A stretch of 64,000 nucleotides of DNA. It comes from Pontibacter liquoris. GTDB taxonomy: Bacteria > Bacteroidota > Bacteroidia > Cytophagales > Hymenobacteraceae. Positions 53,291-61,153 of the stretch are shown piece after piece; within the stretch, counting starts at the first letter, position 1; every line of letters begins with the position of its first letter. Below the pieces are notes generated by a model. That model searched no databases and was not told where the DNA came from. It worked only from the letters and a program-made list of their open reading frames with translations. Location of the stretch: the NCBI RefSeq assembly GCF_022758235.1, contig NZ_JALEBG010000001.1:682001-746000 (forward strand). The letters run 5' to 3'. The position numbers and the translations under genes are program-made.

Positions 53291-53923
53291 TTAAGCAACT
53301 TTCACAAAAAGCTGCTCTTTGCTGCGACGTACTTTTTTAGCAGTGGCCAGGAAGTCGGCTTCTGCGTGGCGGTAACCCAGCGGAAGCAAGGCAACGCTGC
53401 GCAAGCCTTTTTCTTTCAGCTGCAGGAGCTCGTCTAAGGCAGTCGGATCAAATCCTTCCATGGGCGTGGCATCCACGCCTTGCTCTGCGGCAGCAGCCAG
53501 GGCGGTACCCAAGGCAATGTAGGCCTGGCGGGCAGACCACTCATACTTTTGTTCCTGCGTGCGGCTCACAACAGAACCCATCAGGCTGTTCTTGAAATCG
53601 GCGAGCGATTCAACAGGAATGTTGCGTACAGTGGCAATATTGAGCATATACTCGTCTACCTGCGCCTCGGTCACGTCGTTCCAGGCTGCAAAGATCAGCA
53701 GGTGCGATGCTTCCACAATCTGGGGCTGGTTGTAGGCTACTTTCTGGATCTGCTTGCGCAGCTCAGCATCTTCTACTACCAAAATAGTATAAGGCTGCAG
53801 GCCCATAGAGGAAGCGGATAAACGCGTGGCTTCCAGAATGTAGTCTACCTTGTCCTGCGGCACCTGCTCACCCGTCATACGCTTGGTCGCGTAGCGCCAG
53901 TTCAAATGATTTAAAAGACTCAT
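53291..53923 (-). CDS. Nitroreductase family NAD(P)H oxidoreductase
   Basis: The 210-residue FMN enzyme begins with the family helix NWRYATKRMTGEQVPQDKVD. It has RLSASSMGLQPYTILVVED (FMN phosphate site), QAYIALGTALAAAAEQG and the C-terminal LLPLGYRHAEAD. This is the NfsB-like group that reduces nitro or quinone compounds with NAD(P)H in the cytosol. A -7 box lies 43 bases upstream. It is monocistronic. Confidence 0.92.
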   Translation of the reverse strand: MSLLNHLNWRYATKRMTGEQVPQDKVDYILEATRLSASSMGLQPYTILVVEDAELRKQIQKVAYNQPQIVEASHLLIFAAWNDVTEAQVDEYMLNIATVRNIPVESLADFKNSLMGSVVSRTQEQKYEWSARQAYIALGTALAAAAEQGVDATPMEGFDPTALDELLQLKEKGLRSVALLPLGYRHAEADFLATAKKVRRSKEQLFVKVA

Positions 53924-53965
53924 ATTTTTTCTAATTATTATCTATACAATTAATGTATGTACATG

Positions 53966-53973
53966 CAAATATA
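53966..53973 (-). promoter_or_regulatory. -7 promoter element of nitroreductase gene
   Basis: The minus strand reads TATATTTG (exact TAnnTTTG), 43 bases before the ATG. No TTG is present at the -33 distance. Confidence 0.45.
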
Positions 53974-54037
53974 AGCATTAACATGGCATCCTATACATTA
54001 GTTTCCTGAAAAATGCAGTGTTTCTGAGGAGAAGCCA

Positions 54038-54065
54038 CAAAAAAGCCACCCAGTAACAGGTGGCT
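54038..54065 (-). terminator. Terminator of M14 peptidase gene
   Basis: Arms AGCCACC (54044-54050) and GGTGGCT (54059-54065) with an 8-base loop. On the minus strand the stem is followed by TTTTTTG. It lies 30 bases after the M14 stop codon. A palindromic ATACTTAAAGTAT follows immediately. Confidence 0.8.
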
Positions 54066-54094
54066 CTTCTATACTTAAAGTATAAGCTATACTT

Positions 54095-55846
54095 CTACAG
54101 CGGCAATTTCACGTCCTGCATCAGGCGCCCCACCGGGTAAAGCATGTGCGTAGGCTCGTAATGGGGCGAATGGCGGTATACGAATTCCAGCTGGGTGCGT
54201 GGGTTCTTGGCAAAATCCATATCCGTTTTCTTTTTCTCCTCCAGCTGCCGGCGCAGCGCCGGGTCTTTCTGCAGGATATCCGCCGCCAGGTCTTCGAACA
54301 CATAGCTCGAGAAATACTCTTTCTGCATCAGGATGGAATCGAAGAAATTCCAGTTAAAGTATGAGTCCACAGCCTGTGGCTCCAGCACCTCTACCACAAA
54401 GCGGTTGGTGGGCTGGTTGAGGTACACCACATAATCACCTTTAAAGAACTGGCGTGGCATGCGCTCGGTGCGCAGCTGCACCTCCGAGTGGATGTAATGC
54501 CCTTCATACGGTCGGGGGCTGGTTTTATAGTCGGTAATATAATACGAGTCCAGGGTGAGGGTTGTATCTTTTGTGAGCTGCCGGAGCTGCACTTTGTCCA
54601 GTTGCAACCGCTCGATCACCTCGTGCCAGGCCTGCGGCACAATATAGGCCACGGGTTTTTGCACCGTTACAGTCGGTACGAATTCATCATAATAGTTGAT
54701 CATTTTGCTGTAGGGCGCTTTGCGGTCGTAGTACAAGCGGTTAGCGCCGCTCACCTGGCTGGGTTTATACTTGGCAGCATACCCCAGGAACGGGATCTGC
54801 TTTACCTTGGTGGTATCCAGTTTCCAATCCAGCGGGAACTGCTTTTGCGTGAGCGTTTCCTGCTGCGCCTTAGCGCGTGCCTGGCCGATCTCGTCGGCAT
54901 CGCGGTGGATGGTTCCGATCATGTTTTCCATCAGCTTATAGGTGGCATCCACGCGCTGCTTGTAAGGCTTGAGCATATGGGTTTCGGGCACAAAACCAAT
55001 GGTGTTATACAGGGTCGTATAGCCCGTGTCGTAGCGGGGCGATTCCATAAAGCCGATAATGCCTTTGTCGGGCGTCTCGTCTACGGTGTTCATGTAGGGC
55101 ACCATCGGGTACTTGTCCTGCTTCATCCCGGCATACAGGCTCGGAATCATTTCACCGGTGACATAACCTGCCAGCGTCTGGTTCATTTTGTTGTGCTGTG
55201 TGGGGATGAGCGTCATCACGTGCTGGTAATCGGCCCCGTTCGAGGTATGATTGTCCATGAACACATCGGGATTCCAATCGCGGAAGATCTGGTGAAAGGT
55301 GCGCGCATTTCGGGAATCTGTTTTGATGTAATCGCGGTTGAGATCCAGGTTGCGGGCGTTGCCCCGGAAACCGTAGCTTTCGGGGCCGTTCTGGTTGGTG
55401 CGCGTGTGGCTGTTGCGGTTCAGGGCGCCACCGATGTTATACACCGGGATGATGATCAGCACCACGTTGTCGAGCTGTTTGCGCAGCTTTTTATTTTGCA
55501 GGTAGTCACGGGCCAGCATCATGGTCGCATCGATGCCTTCCGGCTCGCCGGGGTGGATACCATTCTGGATGAGCAGCACGCGCTTGTTTTTCTGATGCAC
55601 AGCAGCCGGGTCAAACTCCCTGTCCGTGGATACGATCACCAGGTGCAGCGGCCGCCCCACATCCGTCATGCCATAGGGCACCATCTTCACTTCCTCGTAG
55701 GCTTCATCCAGTTTCTGGTACCAGGCAATGGCTTCGTCGTAGGTAGCGGTTTGGTTGCCGTTGCCTTTCTCAAACGGTGTTTTCAGGTCAGGTTTGGATG
55801 GCCCTGTAGTGGAGAGGAGGGCTGTGAGGAGCAGTGTGGTCAGCAT
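54095..55846 (-). CDS. M14-family metallocarboxypeptidase
   Basis: Start 55846 gives 583 residues with a signal-like N-terminus (MLTTLLLTALLSTTGPSKP). An in-frame ATG at 55909 adds 21 residues and is less likely. GIHPGEPEG holds the H-x-x-E zinc pair, and MDNHTSNGADYQHVMTL holds the third His region. RNLDLNRDYIKTDSRNA is typical of M14 substrate-binding loops. It is a periplasmic or exported peptidase. A long antisense frame in the same region is a shadow. Confidence 0.88.
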   Translation of the reverse strand: MLTTLLLTALLSTTGPSKPDLKTPFEKGNGNQTATYDEAIAWYQKLDEAYEEVKMVPYGMTDVGRPLHLVIVSTDREFDPAAVHQKNKRVLLIQNGIHPGEPEGIDATMMLARDYLQNKKLRKQLDNVVLIIIPVYNIGGALNRNSHTRTNQNGPESYGFRGNARNLDLNRDYIKTDSRNARTFHQIFRDWNPDVFMDNHTSNGADYQHVMTLIPTQHNKMNQTLAGYVTGEMIPSLYAGMKQDKYPMVPYMNTVDETPDKGIIGFMESPRYDTGYTTLYNTIGFVPETHMLKPYKQRVDATYKLMENMIGTIHRDADEIGQARAKAQQETLTQKQFPLDWKLDTTKVKQIPFLGYAAKYKPSQVSGANRLYYDRKAPYSKMINYYDEFVPTVTVQKPVAYIVPQAWHEVIERLQLDKVQLRQLTKDTTLTLDSYYITDYKTSPRPYEGHYIHSEVQLRTERMPRQFFKGDYVVYLNQPTNRFVVEVLEPQAVDSYFNWNFFDSILMQKEYFSSYVFEDLAADILQKDPALRRQLEEKKKTDMDFAKNPRTQLEFVYRHSPHYEPTHMLYPVGRLMQDVKLPL

Positions 55847-56554
55847 TCGTTTTAGCGTTGTTGAAACAAGGCTGTAAGAACGTAAAAAGCAGGAAGAGGT
55901 GAAAGGCAATAGCGGAGAAATGATGGGATTGATAGGTGGTTACTGTGGTTTTATACTTCTGGTTATACCTGGTAGGAGGCTTGATCTTCAAGTAAGGTAT
56001 TCCGGCTATACTTACTAGCTGCTGGTTGATGCTCAGTTTTATACTTTCCTGTTTTATCTTATACTTTGGAGCGCTCCAAGCCCGCGAGGGCTCGTCCTTT
56101 GGCATCGCGCTGCTGATTTGAAGCTGCCCTTGCGGGCTGCCCTGCCGGGCACCGCAACAAATCAAAGGCGCTCAACCCAAGGACTGGGAATCATTCGATA
56201 GCGCCTACTTATACTTCAGCTCAAGTATAGGAAGTAATAAAATTGACTACTATTGCACTGCAACTTAAACCAAGTCCCCTTTTGAAGGGGGTAGGGGGAT
56301 GAACCTGAGTAGGCCAAATACAATGCTTAAACATGCATCAAAGCAATTACAGAACTCCCCCTCCTTAGACTAGTGAGAACGCGAGTTCGAAGCTAGCGAG
56401 CGTAGCTCTGAGGGGCAGGGATGGTTGGACCCGGTACTGAAAACGCTTATACTTCATCAGCAGCAATTACAGAATTCTCTCTTGGGCATTTGATAAAGGG
56501 GAAGAGGTACATAGGATAAAACCGGAAGGAGGCCAAAATTTATGCAAGACTTCC
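55847..56554. other. Intergenic region rich in repeats
   Basis: The 700 or so bases hold seven AAGTATA/TATACTT heptamers in 503 bases (55952-56454), several palindromes and a doubled GCAATTACAGAA phrase. No gene is supported. See the repeat entry for its components. Confidence 0.6.
56068..56475. repeat. Mosaic of intergenic repeat-like elements
   Basis: Components: the palindrome GGAGCGCTCC at 56068-56077; a GC-rich segment up to about 56205 with TTTG and CAAA flanks; CCCCTTTTGAAGGGG at 56276-56290 followed by GTAGGGGGATG; and a segment from about 56353 with CCCCCTCCTTAGA against TCTGAGGGG. GCAATTACAGAA occurs at about 56344 and 56463. These resemble dispersed non-coding repeats of Bacteroidota spacers; other copies lie outside the window if they exist. 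Confidence 0.5.
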
Positions 56555-56995
56555 TTAAAACCTGCTGCGGTCTTTTTCTTTGGGGAAGAACAGGTAGTCG
56601 AGGCTATACTTACCCGGGCCGATAAAAAGCAGGGATAAAAAGAGGATGGCCGCTTCCAGGGCATGCGAATACCCGTTAAAGTCATCGCCGCCGGCTATGT
56701 GGTTGGTAATGGCTACCAGCATGGTCAGTAGCAGCAGCACGCAGGCCGGCCGGAAGAACAGCCCCAGCACCAGTAACAGGCCGCCCACCGCCTCCGAAAA
56801 ACCGGCCATAAAACCCCAGAAAGCCGGCGCAAAGTCAATGCCTACTACTTGCATCACCTTCCCAATCTGTTCCCAATGCTCCTGGCCTCCGGCCAGTTTA
56901 GGCCAGCCATGCAGGATAAAAGCAAGGCCCACTCCGAGCCGGAGAATTAAAATACCTAATTTCTGATAGCGGTAGCGGGAACGTAGTATAGCCAT
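56555..56995 (-). CDS. DoxX-family membrane protein
   Basis: The 146-residue protein has four hydrophobic segments, starting LGILILRLGVGLAFILHGWPKL. It continues PAFWGFMAGFSEAVGGLLLVLGLFF and PACVLLLLTMLVAITNHI, the DoxX/DUF417-like pattern. The family is linked to redox or stress functions, but no reaction can be assigned. It lies 40 bases downstream of the lipoprotein gene in the same direction. Confidence 0.87.
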   Translation of the reverse strand: MAILRSRYRYQKLGILILRLGVGLAFILHGWPKLAGGQEHWEQIGKVMQVVGIDFAPAFWGFMAGFSEAVGGLLLVLGLFFRPACVLLLLTMLVAITNHIAGGDDFNGYSHALEAAILFLSLLFIGPGKYSLDYLFFPKEKDRSRF

Positions 56996-57035
56996 GAAAG
57001 CAATAATAGGTATTTATACTTAATATTACAAAGTG

Positions 57036-57668
57036 CTAATATACTAAAATGCTTTTAACCACCGTATTGCCGGGCACATCCGCTGGTTTTATACGGGTAA
57101 GCTTGTCTTTTGGCAACTGGCTTTGGTCAAGCACAAACGAGAGCCCCATTTCTTCTACCACCGCCACAAAATTGCCTTCGCCCTGGCTCACATAACTGAT
57201 CGGGTAAGCGCGCTGCACCTCGCTGAAAGTGGATCCGATACCAATGCCTTTGGCCGTTTTATACCGGGGGTTGTGCACTGCTATGCGCCATACATGGCAG
57301 GCAGGCTCGCAGACCTGCTCTACTAAAAGCCCTTTCGTTTCGTTTTGCGGGTACAACAGGTACGCGGTAGCCTGCATGCCTTCCTGCTGCAGGGTGGTGT
57401 CGGCGATGGTGTAGCCAACGGGTATGTGCTGGCGCAGGTCCTCGGTAAGCGTGCCCAGGCGCACATTGCCCACATGGCCTTTTTCAATGACGAAGCTAGC
57501 TGGATCGGGCTGCACGGCTACTTCTGCAGCTGCTACCGGCGAGGGACCGGCAGTAGCAACGGTATCGGGCCGGGTTTCCGGCTGGTCGCTCTGCGAGAGG
57601 CAGGCAGCCATACTAACGCCCAAGAGTACGGCGTAAAGGATATGTTTCAGGATGCGTAGTTTTCTCAT
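57036..57668 (-). CDS. Lipoprotein of unknown function
   Basis: The 210-residue protein has a lipoprotein signal with C23 (SMAAC). A low-complexity Ala/Pro linker (about 30-52) follows. The folded part begins IEKGHVGNVRLGTLTEDLRQ and repeats a similar phrase as GIGIGSTFSEVQRAYPISYV. Both resemble the calcium- or fold-stabilising loops of DUF1131-like envelope proteins. I do not recognise a function. It may be cotranscribed with the DoxX gene. Confidence 0.75.
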   Translation of the reverse strand: MRKLRILKHILYAVLLGVSMAACLSQSDQPETRPDTVATAGPSPVAAAEVAVQPDPASFVIEKGHVGNVRLGTLTEDLRQHIPVGYTIADTTLQQEGMQATAYLLYPQNETKGLLVEQVCEPACHVWRIAVHNPRYKTAKGIGIGSTFSEVQRAYPISYVSQGEGNFVAVVEEMGLSFVLDQSQLPKDKLTRIKPADVPGNTVVKSILVY

Positions 57669-57773
57669 AGTAGTTTAATTTACTCTTAAACCTTGTTGTT
57701 GGGGAGCAGGTTGTAGTATATTAGCACGAAAAGTTGATTCATTTATTTTATTATATATTAACTAAATTTAATA

Positions 57774-58550
57774 ATGGCAAAACCATTAATCTTAGTATCT
57801 AACGACGACGGCATTACCGCTCCCGGTATACGCATGTTGGTAGAGGTGGCCATGAGAGTAGGAGAAGTGGTGGTGGTAGCCCCTGACAGCCCGCAGTCGG
57901 GTATGGGCCATGCCATCACGATTGGCAACACGTTACGGCTCGACAGATCCATTGCGCTCGACGACCTGGACGTAGAAGCGTACGAATGCTCGGGCACCCC
58001 GGCAGATTGTGTGAAATTAGCTAAGTACCATGTGCTGAAAGACCGCCGCCCGGACCTGGTGGTGAGCGGCATCAATCATGGCTCCAACTCCAGCATAAGC
58101 GTGCTGTATTCCGGCACGATGTCGGCGGCGATCGAGGCAGCAATCGAAGGGCTTCCGTCCATTGGTTTTTCGCTTTGCGATTATGGCCATGAAGCCAATT
58201 TCTCGCACATCCCCGACTTTGTAGAGCAGATCATCCGGCAGGCAATTGAAAACCAGATACCGGAAGGCACTGCTCTCAACGTCAATTTCCCGAAGAAGAA
58301 CGATAAGCCGATAAAAGGGATAAAGATCTGCCGGCAGGCACAGGCCAAGTGGCAGGAAGAATTTGATGAGCGCCTGGACCCGCACAACCGCAAGTATTAC
58401 TGGATGACGGGCAGCTTTGTGAACTTCGACAAAGGAGAGGATACCGACGAGTGGGCGCTGGTCAATAATTACGTTTCCATCGTTCCCTGCCAGTTCGATA
58501 TGACAGCGCATCATGTCATTGCCCTGCTCAACAACGACTGGACGTTCTAG
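57774..58550 (+). CDS. surE: 5'/3'-nucleotidase SurE
   Basis: The 258-residue phosphatase has the metal-binding ILVSNDDGITAPG (D11, D12), then PDSPQSGMGHAIT, CSGTPADCVKLA and SGINHGSNSSISVLYSGT, which are diagnostic of SurE. It removes phosphate from nucleoside 5'- and 3'-monophosphates in the cytosol. Length is normal. It is divergent from the lipoprotein gene and ends before a terminator. Confidence 0.95.
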   Translation: MAKPLILVSNDDGITAPGIRMLVEVAMRVGEVVVVAPDSPQSGMGHAITIGNTLRLDRSIALDDLDVEAYECSGTPADCVKLAKYHVLKDRRPDLVVSGINHGSNSSISVLYSGTMSAAIEAAIEGLPSIGFSLCDYGHEANFSHIPDFVEQIIRQAIENQIPEGTALNVNFPKKNDKPIKGIKICRQAQAKWQEEFDERLDPHNRKYYWMTGSFVNFDKGEDTDEWALVNNYVSIVPCQFDMTAHHVIALLNNDWTF

Positions 58551-58583
58551 TCTTACCTGCAGGAAAAGTGCTGCTTATCTAAC

Positions 58584-58616
58584 AAAACGCCCGGCTTACT
58601 GCAAGCCGGGCGTTTT
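58584..58616 (+). terminator. Terminator of surE
   Basis: Perfect 14-base arms (58584-58597 and 58603-58616) with loop ACTGC and a T4 tail, 33 bases after the surE stop. The A4 left flank may allow activity on the other strand. Confidence 0.88.
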
Positions 58617-58740
58617 ATCTTTATACTTAGTTTGAGGTATGAATAAATATCCATGATGATGCCGCAACTGCTCCTGAAAACGGGAATTGGTTTATGGTCA
58701 AGTATAAGCGAATGTACCTGCGCTGCTGCGGCCAGGGGGC

Positions 58741-59205
58741 TTACTTTAATGCAAACCTGATGGGCAAAGTATATTGCACCGGTACCAGTACCCCGTTTTG
58801 TTTGCCGGGCATCCAGCTGCCGCTTGTCAGCTTCACAACGCGTGCTGCCTCCTGGTCCGTTTCAGGGCTCAGGCTTTTAACAGTTTTTATACCGGTCACG
58901 GAGCCGTCCGTCTCCACCACAAACGAAACAACGGTTAGTCCTTCCAGGGCTGCCTCTTTGGCTACGGCCGGATACATGATATGACCCGCTAAAAAGGTAA
59001 ACAGTGCTGCCTCACCACCCTTAAATTCGGGCATCTGCTCTACATAAGTATACGCCTTAGCTGTGTCTGATTTCTTTGCAATGGTGGCTTGCCGGGTGGG
59101 CGCTGTTGCTACCGCATCTTCGTCCGAAGTGCAGGAGCCGAAGGCAAACAAACAGGCGCATACGAGGGCAACAAAGGCGGTTTTGCGTAAGAGGGGCTTT
59201 TTCAT
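58741..59205 (-). CDS. TonB-C-domain lipoprotein
   Basis: The 154-residue protein has a lipoprotein signal with C25 (AFGSC), a short linker and a TonB C-terminal domain. YVEQMPEFKGGEAALFTFL, YPAVAKEAALEGLTVVSFVVE and GSWMPGKQNG mark the domain, which ends LPIRFALK. It is nearly a copy of the C-terminal 100 residues of the M56 protein encoded 97 bases upstream. It has no N-terminal transmembrane anchor or Pro-rich arm, so classical energy transfer is unlikely. A peptidoglycan or receptor contact role is possible. Confidence 0.85.
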   Translation of the reverse strand: MKKPLLRKTAFVALVCACLFAFGSCTSDEDAVATAPTRQATIAKKSDTAKAYTYVEQMPEFKGGEAALFTFLAGHIMYPAVAKEAALEGLTVVSFVVETDGSVTGIKTVKSLSPETDQEAARVVKLTSGSWMPGKQNGVLVPVQYTLPIRFALK

Positions 59206-59301
59206 GATGATGTTAGTTAGAGGTTTAAAATTTATTTTAAAGGCAATGGCTTTCCAGGCACGGCGTTAGCGTGCAGAAAAAGGATATAAAAGAGAAGGTT
59301 T

Positions 59302-60639
59302 TTACTTTAAGGCGAAGCGGAGCGGCAGGGTATAACGGACAGGAACAGGCTTGCCGCCTTGCTTACCCGGTTGCCACTTTCCGCTCATCAGGCCGGCAAC
59401 ACGCATGGCTTCCTCGTCTGTTCCGTTGCCCAGGCTTTTAAGTACTTGTATGGCATCCACTGTGCCATCGGGTTCCACCGTAAAGGAAAGCACGACCAGG
59501 CCTTCTGTTTTTGCTTCCTGGGCCACTTTCGGGTAGCGGATATTGGTTGCCAGAAATTTGAGCATTTCAGCATCACCGCCTTTAAATTCTGGCATCTGCT
59601 CTACATACGTATAAGGTTTTTCTGTCTCCTCGTGCGTAGCAGCATCTTTCTCGCGAGGCAGGGTAGGGTTGAATCTTTCCTGAGGAGTTGCGGCAGTTGC
59701 TTTTACATCCTGCTTTAAGGGATTAGTTGCCGTGGCGGGGGCAAGTATATCAGCTGTAACTTGCCCGGAGCCAAATACAAGTATAATGCCCAGGAGCAAC
59801 GGCACTGTGAGCAGGGGTCGGAGCCAGCCGGTGTGGCGGCCATGTTGCTGCAACATGTGCAGGCGCCGGATCACCTGCGGTTTACCAAAATAGCTGCCAA
59901 TGGGCAAGCCCATACTTAACAGCACCTCTTTGGAGAGCAACGAACGATAGGCCTGCAGCTGGCAGTTACGCAGCACACGGGCATCGGCCTGAAACTCGTG
60001 CACATCGCGGAGTTCCTGTTTCAGCAGCCACACCACCGGGTTAAACCATTGCAGCGCCGTCAGCAACTCAAAGTATACGATGTCGAAGCTATGGCCCAGT
60101 TGCACATGCGCCAACTCATGCGCTAGTACCTGCTGCTGCTCCGCTTTGCTGAGCTTTTTCTGGCCCGTCAGGAAAATGGCCTTTCCAAATGCAAACGTGG
60201 GCAGCGGATCCTGCAACTGGTATACCTGCGCGGGTGTATCAGCCGCTTCTACAGGTATGGCTGCTGCTTTCAATTGCCGGATAGTGGCTAGCTGCCGGCT
60301 CAGGCGGTAAAGTATAAGGGCTGCTCCTGCCAGGTATACTGCCAGCAACAACGTCTCGAAAGAAAATACTGTGGCACCTGGGCCCGAAGCCGGCCTGTGG
60401 GAGCTTATCACCACCTCCCGGAGCCGGATTGCCTGCAGGGTTTTCGCCAAAGCAGTATCAGCAGAAAGCAATGATGGCCATTTTACCAGCGGTACCAGGA
60501 GCGCGGCTACGGGCGCCAGCAGCAGGTATACGCGGTTAAAGGCAAAGCAGTGCTGGGTGCGCAGCAGCACATAATAAAACAGGTAGAGGGCCGCCAGCAC
60601 CAGGGCGGAGGGAAGTATAAAGCTAAGCGTTGCTTCCAT
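59302..60639 (-). CDS. BlaR1-like M56 sensor peptidase fused to TonB-C domain
   Basis: The 445-residue membrane protein has about four hydrophobic segments (near 7-27, 37-56, 93-112 and 272-292). The M56 metallopeptidase motif HELAH is at 174-178, on the cytosolic face. The last 100 residues are a TonB C-terminal domain (YVEQMPEFKGGDAEMLKFL to LPLRFALK) in the periplasm. In BlaR1/MecR1 signalling the protease removes the BlaI repressor. Here the sensor domain is replaced by a TonB-like domain, as often in Bacteroidota. It overlaps the BlaI-like gene by 17 bases. Confidence 0.9.
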   Translation of the reverse strand: MEATLSFILPSALVLAALYLFYYVLLRTQHCFAFNRVYLLLAPVAALLVPLVKWPSLLSADTALAKTLQAIRLREVVISSHRPASGPGATVFSFETLLLAVYLAGAALILYRLSRQLATIRQLKAAAIPVEAADTPAQVYQLQDPLPTFAFGKAIFLTGQKKLSKAEQQQVLAHELAHVQLGHSFDIVYFELLTALQWFNPVVWLLKQELRDVHEFQADARVLRNCQLQAYRSLLSKEVLLSMGLPIGSYFGKPQVIRRLHMLQQHGRHTGWLRPLLTVPLLLGIILVFGSGQVTADILAPATATNPLKQDVKATAATPQERFNPTLPREKDAATHEETEKPYTYVEQMPEFKGGDAEMLKFLATNIRYPKVAQEAKTEGLVVLSFTVEPDGTVDAIQVLKSLGNGTDEEAMRVAGLMSGKWQPGKQGGKPVPVRYTLPLRFALK

Positions 60640-61015
60640 CGTCGGGGTCCTCCTCGTCTAAGTTGGCTTTTACATGTTGCATCAGCTGGTCCAGTTCCTG
60701 CACATTCAGGTTGTTGTCTTTGGCAAAGAAGGATACCAGCTTCTCAAAAGAGCCACTGAAATAGCCGCTCATAAAGTTTTTCAGAAAAAAGCTTTTATAC
60801 TTGTCCTGGGCTATCAGCGGGTAGTACTGGTGCGATTTACCAAAAGCATCGTGGCCTACAAAGCCTTTGTTTTCCAGAATCCGCACAATCGTGGAAACGG
60901 TGTTGTACGCCGGCTTCGGCTCGGGAAGCTGCTCCCGGATATCACGTACAAAGGCCCGCTCCAGTTGCCACAGCACTTGCATGATCTCTTCTTCGGCTTT
61001 GGTTAACTCTTTCAT
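60623..61015 (-). CDS. BlaI/MecI-type repressor
   Basis: The 130-residue protein has a winged helix-turn-helix (LTKAEEEIMQVLWQ, YNTVSTIVRILENKGFV) followed by a helical dimerisation region, standard for BlaI/CopY. It should repress its own operon with the M56 protease gene, which overlaps it by 17 bases. Two matching dyads AACTAA-N4-TTAGTT lie 39-74 bases upstream of its ATG. The target beyond autoregulation is unknown. Confidence 0.92.
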   Translation of the reverse strand: MKELTKAEEEIMQVLWQLERAFVRDIREQLPEPKPAYNTVSTIVRILENKGFVGHDAFGKSHQYYPLIAQDKYKSFFLKNFMSGYFSGSFEKLVSFFAKDNNLNVQELDQLMQHVKANLDEEDPDDGSNA

Positions 61016-61053
61016 GTAAAGTCTAGGTGGTAATATTGGTTATACTAAGATAT

Positions 61054-61089
61054 AACTAAATACTTAGTTTAAAAACTAAAGGTTTAGTT
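61054..61089. promoter_or_regulatory. Two tandem BlaI-type operators
   Basis: AACTAA-ATAC-TTAGTT (61054-61069) and AACTAAA-GG-TTTAGTT (61074-61089) are two 16-base dyads sharing the half-site AACTAA. Their centres are 20 bases apart, so they lie on one face of the helix. They sit in the promoter region of the BlaI-like gene, the expected place for autorepression. Confidence 0.7.
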
Positions 61090-61104
61090 ATATACGAAAT
61101 AAAT

Positions 61105-61137
61105 AAAAAAGGCTCCCGGTAGGGGAGCCTTTTTTTG
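61105..61137 (-). terminator. Terminator of SusCD operon
   Basis: Arms AGGCTCCC (61110-61117) and GGGAGCCT (61123-61130), flanked by A6 on the left and T7 on the right. On the minus strand the stem ends in TTTTTTATTT. It lies 24 bases after the susD stop codon. Confidence 0.85.
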
Positions 61138-61153
61138 TAAAGTAAGCCGTGGT

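Noticed and set aside
54488..55855. Long open frame (455 codons) on the plus strand
   Set aside because: It lies antisense to the M14 peptidase, whose motifs, signal peptide and terminator are on the minus strand. The plus-strand product matches nothing and is rich in His/Val/Gly, as expected for a shadow.
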